From Blastomussa wellsi (taxonomy: Eukaryota; Cnidaria; Anthozoa; Scleractinia; Plerogyridae): a stretch of DNA of 64,000 bases. The position numbers were made by a program, and so were the translations under genes. The first letter of the stretch is position 1. The number at the start of each line of letters is the position of its first letter. The notes under the pieces were generated by a model. The model did no database searches and was not told the DNA's origin. It saw only the letters and a program-made list of their open reading frames with translations. Location: assembly GCA_947652115.1 (NCBI GenBank), contig OX393562.1, positions 25,680,503 to 25,744,502 on the forward strand, given 5' to 3'. This document shows, piece by piece, positions 10,619-20,519 of the stretch.

Positions 10619-13600
10619 ATGCAGCGGATATTCTTGGTAAAACTAATTTTATTGGCCTCTGCCTTCTGTTTTCCATCTCGCAAGAACTCAGGAAAGGTGA
10701 GTCAAACTAACGAAAGCTAAGCAGAACAAAGGTTACATATCCTTGCTATAGAACAATGTTTTATTATCAGACAAAGTTTTCAGTAACAGTTTGTAAAACA
10801 AGGCCAAAAAGAACAAACTGTGATCCACCAGACTAATTTCTTTATTGAGGACTGTAATTTTAAGGAAATATGTTTTCACAGTCCATTTTGAAGTTGTTTT
10901 AAATGACTGAGGACTATCAACCCACCGGTTAGTCCACGGATGCCACGATTCCCTTTCAATAAGTAACAAGTAGTTCCACCGTACAAGTAATAATAATAAT
11001 AATAATAATAATATACAATATTTATAGAGCGCTAATTCCCAATGGTCCAAAAGCGCTTTACATAATAAAAATAACAACAAAATCCTAAACCTACAAAACT
11101 ACAAGTCTCAGAGATAGCACAATATGGAGCCTCTTTGACTTATGCCCAACATGTTTTATTTTTGCAGGATGCATTCCTGGAGGACGGAGAGCAGTTCATG
11201 GATAAAGAACGTAAGATTTGTATTTATATTATTTACTGTCTGTCAGGGGACGACTGTGCCCACGATTATGCTTTTCGTAGTTACAAGATACAGAATTTCC
11301 GGTGCAGACTCGAACACTGCCCCCGCCTCGGGACTACTGTGTTGTTGCACTCTTGAGCAAGACACAGAAGTATAAATGGCTACCTAACGATAGACGGTTT
11401 AGGCAAATTGACAAAATGCTTGGGAATGTGGACAAAGGTAGGTTGGGGTACCACCAATATCTTCATGCTACAGAAACCCGCGAATAAGCCTGTTGTTTTG
11501 GGCCTCTTTAGCCCAAGTGAAGACGTTGCTTTATGAAGACGCGTTACTGGACGTGAGCTGTACCCATCCCCTGCACGGCTGGACATCGCCTGTCCCTGGA
11601 CAAAATGCGACACAAATACATGAATCATAGAATAAATATATACACGTGCTATTAATAATTTCATCTGTTTGCTCTCTTTTGCAGAGGCGTTTGTTCGTCA
11701 AGAGAGAAACCTCGCTCAGTTTCACGGCATGATAAAGTGTGCCACTCGTCGAAGTTCCTTGTATTACATTGACTATGGCTGTTACTGTGGGTACGGAGGG
11801 ACGGGCACTCCATTGGACGATCTCGACAGGCAAGTGGAATCATACTACCCGTCTTAGGAGCCCTGCTACATTTTCAGTGTCGTGCGCTCCACCGTTGCTT
11901 TGTGACTTTTCTTTGCAACTGCTTGATAAGCTTGCACTGGATTTGATTGATTTTCTTGAATATTAATCTCACTTTGTTAAAGTGCACCTAACCCCAAAAT
12001 ATTTTTTCGTTAAAATAAACCTTTGCACCAGTTCGAAACGCATTGCACCTTTCGTTTCTCCTTTTTACTAAATGCGGACTATTTATAGCATTTAAAAGTT
12101 ACGAAAAACTGTACGTTATTTGGTTCACGACCGAGTCAGAAGGGGCGTGGGTCTATTCCTGGGTGGACGTCACAAACTGATTTGCATGCATGTTTACAAA
12201 GACTTGATGCGATGCAAATCAGTTTGTGACGTCAACCCAGGAATAGACCCACACCCCTTCTGACACGGTCGTGAACCAACTGATGCTCGACATTTGGTAA
12301 AAAGGAGAAACAAAAGGTGTAACGCGTTTCGAACTGGTGCAAAGGTTTATTGCAGCGATAATATATTTTGGGGTTAGGTGCACTTTAACTGCCAAACTAA
12401 TCAAATTGCTCAGGTGCTGTCATGTCCACGATGCATGTTATGAGCGCATAGGGAGCGATCCAGACCTGTGTAGCTTGTCATCTGCTGTTTATTGGAAAAT
12501 ATACAACAGAGAAGGTTGTACTGGTTGTGGTAAGTTCAATTAATTTGTATCAATTATCAGGCTACCGGCAGTGATTTTCACTGCACAGACAATACATAAT
12601 ATTATACCAAGCATCTATTCTTTTGAAAACATAGGGCTTTGAACATGCTGTGAGTTAATATAAGTGTATCTAAATGGCCTTGCGTTACTGGTATCTTTAA
12701 AAAAAATGATCTGAGATGTTTTTCAAAAGTCAATTCGATTACATTCCAAGCTAATCAGTAGCCCTGCTATGAATCGTCATTAGAGAGACATTATTGGACT
12801 TATTGTGATCAGCTGATGCTCTTGTCTCATCTCCCTTTCTGGAAACGAACGGACGGACGGAAGGAGGGAGGGACGGACGAACTAACCAACCAACCAACCA
12901 ACCAACCAATGAACGAACGAACGAATGAACGAACGAATGAACGAACGAACGAACGAAAAAACGAAAGAATGAATGAAAGAACGAACGACGAAAGCATGAA
13001 TGAACAGATCGGACAAACGAACGAAAACAAACGAAAGGACGGACCAACATACTGATGAATAAATCAATTACTTATTAGGAATAAACTATCGAAAGACCAG
13101 TAAACAGACCGACTGAGAAGGGGTAAGGTAAGGTAAGTCAGCAGTCGGGCCTAGTGGCCCATCAGGCCGGAGCTTATCCCGGTTTCTGTAGCATGAAGCG
13201 ACAGAGAGTATTTCTACTCCCCCCTGGATGGGATGCTAGTCCATCGCAGGGTTACCCCCCAGCAGTAAATTCGCCGGTACCCATTTATACACCTGGGTGA
13301 AGAGAGGCACTGCGAGAGTAAAGTGTCTTGCCCAAGAACACAACGCAGTGGCCCGGCCAGGACTCGAACCCGGACCGTCCGATCCAGAGTCCAGCGCACT
13401 AACCATTAGGCCACTGCGCCTCTCACTAACTGAGAAGGGGTGGACCAATGAAATTCAAGGAAGAAAGGAATGTTTATTCTAACTACTCCTTGTCTCTATT
13501 TGATGAACACTTAGCTGACGAAGCTGACTCGTGTGAACGGGCCATTTGTGAATGTGATGGACAGGCGGCCAGGTGTTTCGCCCAATCAGAATGGAACGAA

Positions 13601-13633
13601 GCGCATTTCAACTACCCACCATCCCAATGTTGA
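10619..13633 (+). CDS. Secreted phospholipase A2, copy A (5 exons)
   Basis: Exons: 10619-10696, 11168-11210, 11685-11829, 12414-12529, 13515-13633. Lengths are 78, 43, 145, 116 and 119 nt, and all junction phases agree. Exon 1 is a hydrophobic signal peptide ([15 protein letters not shown]). Exon 2 adds an acidic segment, probably a propeptide. Exon 3 has the calcium loop [13 protein letters not shown]. Exon 4 has the catalytic CCHVHDACY with the His-Asp pair, and exon 5 has CECD and several cysteines. The secreted enzyme is predicted to cleave phospholipids at sn-2 with calcium. Cnidarian members occur both in venom and in digestion; the sequence does not say which applies here. Intron 3 begins GCAAGT, a rare GC-AG donor. 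Alternative names such as group I/II/IX-like PLA2 are not resolved here. A TATA box lies upstream and AATAAA at 13729. Confidence 0.88.
10988..11065. repeat. (TAA)n microsatellite with repeat tail
   Basis: Eight TAA units, then tttatagagcgctaattcc and aaaagcgctttacat, a common repeat end. It lies in intron 1 of PLA2 copy A. Confidence 0.6.
11830..11835 (+). promoter_or_regulatory. GC-AG splice donor (PLA2 A intron 3)
   Basis: The exon ends gacag and the intron starts gcaagt, the standard GC-type donor context. The split arginine codon and the 12414 acceptor restore the frame into CCHVHDACY. The equivalent donor in copy B is a normal GT (gacag|gtcagt), so this copy changed T to C. Confidence 0.75.
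11977..12388. mobile_element. TTAA-flanked palindromic element in PLA2 A intron 3
   Basis: The ends ttaaagtgcacctaacccc and ggggttaggtgcactttaa are exact inverted repeats with TTAA at both edges. The interior pairs along most of its length (cctgggtggacgtcacaaac with tttgtgacgtcaacccagg). The right edge lies 25 bases before the acceptor of exon 4. Confidence 0.85.
12880..13045. repeat. Tetranucleotide microsatellite (CCAA / GAAC)
   Basis: Runs of aaccaacc followed by gaacgaac with interruptions. The long ORFs here in both directions are artefacts of the period-4 repeat. Confidence 0.85.
13125..13428 (-). mobile_element. tRNA-derived SINE with 13-bp target duplication
   Basis: The direct repeat actgagaaggggt occurs at 13112-13124 and 13429-13441. 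The minus strand has an A box (tggcctaatggttag) and B box (gggttcgagtcc) in the head, then a SINE body ending in ggtaaggtaagg-type short repeats. The head resembles a glutamine tRNA by its ctctgga anticodon region, which is an inference. It lies in the last intron of PLA2 copy A and encodes nothing. Confidence 0.85.
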
Positions 13634-13719
13634 CCCAGGCCCAGCAGCCAACCGGAGACCAAACGAAGAAAAGCTCATAAATGATGATAGCTGACGCATT
13701 CCTTATGTACGTAGTGTAG

Positions 13720-13932
13720 AAAAAGTTAAATAAAGAGCTGTTTAAAATCATACACAGAACGCTCCGTACATAATTGTCAGATACTCATCACCGAAAGTAC
13801 ACAGAAGGGAAGGACGAGGAGTGGAAAGAAAAAGTTAAATAAAGAGCTGTTTAAAATCATACACAGAACGCTCCGTACATAATTGTCAGATACTCATCAC
13901 CGAAAGTACACAGAAGGGAAGGACGAGGAGTG
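13720..13932 (+). repeat. 109-bp tandem duplication of PLA2 A 3' end
   Basis: Two near-identical units start at 13721 and 13830 and run through gcgagcaggag-free sequence ending gacgaggagtgga. Each contains one AATAAA, so the polyadenylation region of PLA2 copy A is duplicated. Confidence 0.85.
13729..13734 (+). promoter_or_regulatory. Polyadenylation signal, PLA2 copy A
   Basis: AATAAA about 96 bases after the stop codon. A duplicate lies at 13838-13843. Confidence 0.6.
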
Positions 13933-15850
13933 GATGGAGCTTCCAATCATTGCAGTTCAAGATTAAAAGACTCAAAAATGTTTCCTGAACATCCCTTTAC
14001 GCACCTCCAAAATACCTTTAGAACTTTCTGTATTAAGGAAGTAAAAAGTATTCATATGTTAGTTGAGTGAACTAAAGCGAGCAGCCAAAAGTGATAACAA
14101 CCATTCATAACAAAATTTTTATAGGCAACTATAACCGGCGTGGAACTCATTGCAAAAATCCTGAAATACATATTAATGCAAAATTCGCGAGTTTAGCACA
14201 TACATTTTTTCTAAGTAAAAATGTTGCTACACCACACTCGTTTGGAAGTTTATTATGTGGACAATTTTCTTTTAAAATTATGGGATAGTTCGTAGCTCTC
14301 TAGAACCTATAATTTCATTGGATCTTAATAGCACGCAGCTCTATTGTTTTAGGGCTAGGGTCCATTGTTACTATTGTTTTTTAGCATTTTTTCAGTCAAT
14401 ACTGTGGGACCTTTTAAAGAGCTGCGCACCGCCCCAAAATTATCACAGATTTTTTACAATACAATGCGCGCGGCATCGTATCTTCCGTTTGTATTGCGTG
14501 TTTCATTGTACAAAATGGCTGTCTCTTGTTATCGAATATACAGTGTATTACATTCCACGAAAATCAAGGTTCTCTCCGGGATTCTCCCTTGTAGATTTGT
14601 ATGCACAATCACCAAACATATTATCATTAACTACTTATTAACCTCGAGTAAGTTCTTTACGGAAAAAAACTCAAACTGAGGTCTTGCCGATCGCTCGGTC
14701 CATACATCAAGGCCGAGGTCAAGGTTAATAAGTAGCAATATGGCTTTAAAACAGCAAAAAGCTGATTCACGCAGAAGTTATCAGTTCACATCTAGTATTG
14801 CGCGCTTATCGGTTTATTCATTTTTTAAAAAAATATATTTAAACCGGATTTTTAACCCGACAGCGTGTCAGGTTCGTACTTGTAATCGGCCCGTGGGCAT
14901 ATTACGGGAGAATAATGCCTGGCAATAAGCCAATCAGAGCACGCATTATATCAGCTACAAGCAATAGACACATAATAAATAAAAACATCAGCACTATATT
15001 ACCAGGCATCTTTGTTTTTTAAATCATATAGAGATATTTCTATTCTTTCTCCAAATATACTCGATTCTCATTACCTGGTAGCACTGTGACGTCCGAGTTT
15101 TCAAATGGAGATTCGGAGAAGTTTAGATTTGTTCGATTATACTGCATGCTTTCAGGTATGCTGCTGCTAGCTGTTTTTCACTGAACTTTGCACTCCAAAA
15201 GCCATGGTTTCAATGGCTCTAAAATGAATTAGTGAACACACCCTGTTCGAGAAATAGCAAAACGTACGCTGATATCACTCTAGAACGATTTGCACATTCA
15301 CAATCCCCCCCCCCCCCCCTCCTCCACGTGGTCAACTGGCACAGCTATAACCAGACAAAAAAGGTATCTACCAATAGCCTAACCACCTAATTGTATCAAA
15401 AATTAATGCGAAAGAGACTAACGTCGGCTGCAAGTGTCCTAATAATTTACTTCTTAACGGACTGTACTTCATAGCAGTAGCAAAATATGTCTAGAGCAGT
15501 TTTTACTGTCGAAAGTATGTTAATTTTTAAATCATAAGGATAATGCAGCTGCGGTGGAGTCAAATTTCTCTTGACATAGATCAAAGCTGGGTAACTTGTG
15601 TTAATAAAATACGTTTACTTTCCAACTAAACAGAAACTAATTAATACTTGAAACACAAAGAATGGCCCTTACTTCTCAGTGACAATCAGTTGTAATAAAT
15701 CAAAAGCGACTCTGATTGGTCAACAACAAAAACATGTTGTTTAGACTCTAAGTCGAATGTCCTTTATATTGAAATGAGTTTCAAACTATTTCTTAATAGT
15801 ACGTTTTGAACCGTTCTAGCAGTTGACTGTTTTTTAACGTTAAACGCCAG
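13933..15850. other. Intergenic between PLA2 A and B
   Basis: No convincing gene. It contains a dispersed repeat at 14283-14370 and a C-run at about 15306-15322. ORFs of 104-107 codons near 14318-14679 overlap in several frames and show no domain. Confidence 0.4.
14283..14370 (+). repeat. Dispersed repeat, copy 1
   Basis: It shares ggatcttaatagca and cagctctattgttttaggg with the reverse complement of 60340-60430, over about 85 bases with few differences. Confidence 0.7.
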
Positions 15851-18101
15851 ATGACAAACATGAGGTCACTAGTAACCTCCACGGCTTTTCTTATTTCCCT
15901 CTCTGTATGCGTTTTGTCACTCCAATTTTCCATCCATCCTTCGAGCATTCATTGGACAAAATTATGTACCAAAATGATTACACCTTATTGCAAGCTTTTG
16001 TGTTACTACTTCAAATATATTATCAAGAGAATTTTTTTCTAACAAACATCGAAAACAAATTTCAAAGTTCCACTGAATTCCACTGAATCGCTTAAAAGAT
16101 GTGAGATCTTTTCTATAGCTTGAGAGCTTTGAAATTCATTTTCTCAGGTTCTGATAAGAAATTGTTGTACCAAAATTATTTACACCTTATTGCAAGCTTT
16201 TGTGTTACTACTTCAAATATATTATCAAGAGAAATCTTTTCTGACAACACCAAACATCGAAAACAAATTTCGAAGTTCCACTATAATTCCACTGAATCGC
16301 TTATAAAGGCGATTTTACAAAATGACTACACGTTAGATTTTGCCTTGAGTTTGTGATCTTTAAAATTCATTTTCTCGGGCTCTGATAAGAAATTGTTGTC
16401 GGTGTTATCACAAATAATTACTGTACATCTTTACCTTTTATTAAGGGTAAAAAATAACGCCATATGATTTAAATTATTCTGCTACTCGATTTTTGTCCAA
16501 CTTAAATAAATATTACTCAACTACCTGATGTATTCCGTCTTAATACGTACTCGGACCATAGCAGCCATTCTATTTCTACTTTGGAATATCAAAACATTCT
16601 GCCATTTTCAACAGCATTATATTAATTCTTATGTTGCTCACAGAGGAATGAAGAAGAAAAAATGATTTTTAAGAGGGGATATGGTAAGCAGAATTTTTTG
16701 CAATTTTCTATAGATATTATGATCAAAACAGATTCTGATATGATATTGACCATTCGCTGACATTCTTTGTGACAGATAGTCATGAGCATTCTAGATTTCG
16801 GCGAAGTCTGCTGCAGTTTTACCAGATGATTTCATGCGCGACCAATAACAACCCGCTTAAATACAACTTTTATGGGTGTTACTGTGGACTGGGAGGCACA
16901 GGGACCCCAGTGGACGGCCTTGACAGGTCAGTAGTGAGTCTTTGTTATCCTAAGCGTGGCCTTTCTGACCTCGATTTCATGTTTAAGTAATTACCAGTCC
17001 CGCGCGCCGTCGGCCATTGATGAAAGTCGTGTATTGCACACTTCTTATGCGTTTGATCATTCTTTTGCTTATGACAGTGGAAACTAGCTAAAGCTGCATA
17101 TATGAAATCTAAAGATTGTCTGGTAAAGGAGACGCTGCTCTGACTTTCATCATCAATGCTCATCATTTTGCAGATGTTGTCAGAAACATGATGCTTGTTA
17201 CAAACAGATCAACCGTGACAAACTGTGTAGATTTCCTTGGTACATCTACATCACATCATACAAGAAGGAAGGATGCACAGGATGTGGTATGAGATACGAT
17301 CAAGTTTCATTTTATTTTTAGCCGTCACTCCCTAGGAAGGCCTGCATTCTTTTAAGACTATAATTAGAAAGGTAAGACTTTATTTAACGAGGGTAACATC
17401 TGACAGTAGTAAAACTGATAACCTCATGGCTCTCATTTCTCGTAAAACTGTCGCGCATCGTACTATCATCATCCAACGAAGAGTTTGATGAATTCTGTTT
17501 TGATTGGTCGAATCAGGAATTCAAAACTCTAATGCAATATGGAATATTTTATTTTCGTTTCTTGTAACTACAGCGAATGAAACGAATGAGTCATAGTTAC
17601 CAGCGGGTGACAAGACGGACGAACATATGATAGCATAACATTGCATGACATTGCATGACATATGACATTTTCTGGGAGAGATATAGGCCCTGATCCTTAA
17701 TATTTGACCCCATTTCGTAATTTCGTTTACGCTCGTCTTTATACCTGTTCGTAAACTCACTCGCGTGACAAAATAAAAAGCGAAAACCCAAATACTAGAG
17801 CCTGCTCGCAGGCTAGGAATAGACGTGCGTGATGGCAAGGGACTTCTAGGCTATTTTACTGAAATCATTCTCTATTTAGTCCTATCTACGCTTCATACAT
17901 ATCGCCGGGCAGATTTTCAGTTAGTGCCGAATCTCTGCGGCTTATTTAAATTTATTGTTTTCCTTTGTGAATGTTGCAGCCTCTTCGAACGGCGACTGTG
18001 AGCTCGCTATTTGTCAGTGTGACAGCGTTGCAGCCCAGTGCTTTGCAAGGAACAAGTTGAATCCTGAGTATGAAGACTATCCACAGAGCAAATGCAAATA
18101 A
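15851..18101 (+). CDS. Secreted phospholipase A2, copy B
   Basis: Exons 2-5 are well supported: 16644-16683, 16776-16926, 17174-17286, 17980-18101, all in matching phases (40, 151, 113 and 122 nt). Exon 1 is taken from ATG 15851 (or 15860), encoding a signal-like stretch ([15 protein letters not shown]). Its donor is unclear: the only phase-0 GT is gtatgc after 15904, and a repeat starts at about 15943. Exon 3 carries a dibasic site (RFRR) just before the mature start and the calcium loop [13 protein letters not shown]. Exon 4 has CCQKHDACY with the catalytic His-Asp, and exon 5 has CQCD. The key residues are intact, so it is predicted to be a secreted calcium-dependent lipase like copy A. 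AATAAA follows at 18123. It may no longer be expressed normally if the repeat removed the exon 1 donor. Confidence 0.8.
15943..16540 (+). mobile_element. Dispersed repeat with internal tandem units, copy 1
   Basis: It matches the reverse complement of 59045-59620 from tcgagcattcattgg to attccgtctta. Inside, a roughly 200-base unit (gtaccaaaat ... gataagaaattgttg) is repeated twice. No coding capacity. It lies in intron 1 of PLA2 copy B, directly after the signal-peptide sequence. Confidence 0.8.
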
Positions 18102-20059
18102 ACACAGCGAACTACTCAGCTGAATAAAATTGAGTTTGAACTGCTTTACACATGTCTGCTTTTTCACCCTTTTTGTACCACCTACTAGTTGTCAATCAGC
18201 AACAAGAAACGTATGCCAGCCTATAAAGAGAGGTGATAGCTGATAGCCTTTCAGAGGCCATTATCTTGTTCTATTTTTATAAATGCTCCCATTAATACTT
18301 CAATGAAACCTTTAAGAACCAGAAAGGCATGCTTTTCAGTCACTTGCGACATGCGACATAGGTCCGACATAAGCGCATGCCACATGGCACCAGCGACATG
18401 ACAACACCATAAGAGAAACGTGTAGACTTTCTCAAAGTCGTTCGCTTCACATTTCCGACTTTTATCACTTGCAGCGCGCCAAATTTACAGGAGGAATTTT
18501 CCTCCTGTTGGGTTATCCAATCAGAGAACAGCGTTGTCAAGCGCACGTCAATCAAACTAAATCCTTGCCAGATACAGATCGATCACAAAAGGAAGACGCT
18601 TTCGAATGTAATTTTTGGAAAGTTTCGAATTATTCAGTGTTTGCTCGTCGTCTCGATCATGAATGAGGTTCGATTTCTCGTTATTTCTGTTTTATGTTCA
18701 GTTATGGACGCAGTCGGGTATGGTTTTCGGAAAGCAAACTACAAAGCGATCATCAGAGGAAAGTATATTAAAACATAGGTAAAATTAAATGTCTTCCTCA
18801 CGGCGTCTACAGGATCGGGAAGAGGCTTGATCTTCGAAGTTGCTCTCTTACGTTTTCAACTTTATACAGCAAGGCGAAAGACAAGAGGTGCTGCGAGTCA
18901 ATTTGATTGTTTTGCCACTGGTCGCTTCCAGTATTTTTCGAGGAAACCTCAGAAGAAATCTCAAGGCTGCTTTGCTTTTAGAGCCGAAAGCCACTGCATC
19001 GCTGAATGGTCACTGTGCTGTTTACAAGTAATATTGAGGTGTTGCTCTTGCTTCATTTATAAAATACATTACAATATTTGTGATTTGGGAATCGTAAACT
19101 TAAGAAAATTTGACAAGGTTGGCATTGTATAATTGAGACAAATAAAGCTAGACACGAACAAATTTTGCTAAACTTGTCTCCCAAGGTTATTTGAACCGCA
19201 AAACAACCTTCGCAAAACAGCGTTTGCTGGGCTCTTGAGAGCGAACAAAACATTTGGTTGGGGTATTTTCGTCTTCCATTTGAGCTCCCAGCATTGACTT
19301 GACAGTTTCTACTCATGTACGTAGCGGCGTTCGTCTCCACAAACAAACTGTAATTTTCCCAGCTTGACAGTTTGGCACCCTGGAGTCTGGAGAAAGTTCG
19401 CGCCAAAATGGCGTCATTTGATTCGTTTTCAAGCAGGGGAAACAAGTCGAGCTCTCGCGCCTCACGCTCGCTTTCGCTCTCTGAGAGCTCGACTTGTAGG
19501 CAAGTCTAAGAAACGTGCTGCTGTAGTCTTCGTATAAATACGTACTGGTCATGATACTTTTGACCCAGTTCTGTTTTTAAGTGAATAGTAGTAATAAGAA
19601 CGTGAAAGACTCAAGAATACGAGAAGAAACAAGGTGTCGACTTATTCATTGCTCCGGAAAAGTGGGAGGAATAGCGCACCTGGCCAAACAGAACACTTAA
19701 CAAGAACAAAACGAGGGAAAGGTCAAATTTTAGGACAAGTAAATAAGAAATGTCCACACGATACACACGATTGAAAACAAACATGAAACAAACATGGCAA
19801 AAGAATCCCAACTGGCAGAAGGCTTACAAGTTGACAAATTATATAGGGCATGTGGGAGTTTTTAACCCAGTACCGCCGACAACCAGTCCACCCCCGGGTG
19901 GGGCGAGGGGGCAGCACCCGAATCACTAGGCCATCCAGCTTTCCTGTTTTGATGTTTTTCACTTGATTTCCTGAGAATCAGGTTGCTATAATTGGTTAAA
20001 CTGGGGGGGGGGGGGCAGCACCCGAATAACTAGGCCATGCTGCTTTCCTCTTTTGTGTT
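18102..20059. other. Intergenic, repeat debris
   Basis: No gene is recognised after the PLA2 B polyadenylation signal at 18123. It contains an inverted repeat at 19442-19497 (acaagtcgagctctc / gagagctcgacttgt) and SINE pieces. The ORFs (up to 130 codons on minus at 19053-19445) lack any domain. Confidence 0.45.
19796..20045 (-). mobile_element. SINE fragments, two partial heads
   Basis: The segment aatcccaactggcagaaggc resembles the body of the 7238-7568 SINE. Two tRNA-like heads with cactaggccat / aactaggccatg follow at about 19910-19940 and 20005-20040, the second behind a G-run. Confidence 0.5.
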
Positions 20060-20364
20060 TTTTTTTTTTCACAATTATTGGGTTCGGCTTCGGCTGACAA
20101 CACGTACCTCGACCTTGATTATTCCGGGTATCACAAAAACCGAATCTAATAATTGTTTTATTATACATTGTTTTCAGGTTTCCCGTGGAGTAAAACGATC
20201 CATCCTTTTTTTTGCACTTCCACATAAAAAGATTTCAACACTTGTGCTAATTCTTTTTTATCGTGTGGCTCATGAACGTTTTTCTCTTTGACGTATTCGT
20301 AGAACAGTTCCTTCGTCACTTTTGCCGATATTTTAGCATTTTCCAAATCTTTATCTTTAAGCAA
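20060..20364 (-). pseudogene. Fragment of a DUF3504/Crypton-like recombinase gene
   Basis: The minus strand encodes a short piece including KELAQVLKSFYVEVQKK, and one frame over KKDGSFYSTGNL. This resembles the N-terminal region of the KCTD-free DUF3504 tyrosine-recombinase-like proteins derived from Crypton elements. The match is recalled from memory, not aligned. A short TIR element (ends aacaattatt / aataattgt) interrupts it at about 20083-20165. No catalytic recombinase part is present. A related fragment lies at 32158-32450. Confidence 0.55.
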
Positions 20365-20451
20365 TTTCTAAATTTCTTGCTGGGTCCACCCATGTTCTTA
20401 CTTCGCTGTCCGTGAATGTGAGACATTGTTCTTGGAAATCATGCATTGCGC

Positions 20452-20513
20452 GCGCAACCTACAGATTATTCAATAATCTGCTAGCAGATTAGTGAATAAT
20501 CTGTAGGTTGCGC
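20452..20513. repeat. Perfect-arm hairpin
   Basis: gcgcaacctacagattatt and its reverse complement flank a short centre (tctgctagcaga). It is a 62-base palindrome. Confidence 0.8.
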
Positions 20514-20519
20514 TGTTTC

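Noticed and set aside
12751..13067. Several overlapping ORFs on both strands
   Set aside because: Produced by the period-4 CCAA/GAAC repeat, which is open in many frames.
13320..13428. tRNA-Gln-like gene on minus
   Set aside because: It is the head of a SINE with a target duplication.
18469..18666. 65-codon ORF after PLA2 copy B
   Set aside because: No domain, no splice support; it overlaps repeat-like sequence.
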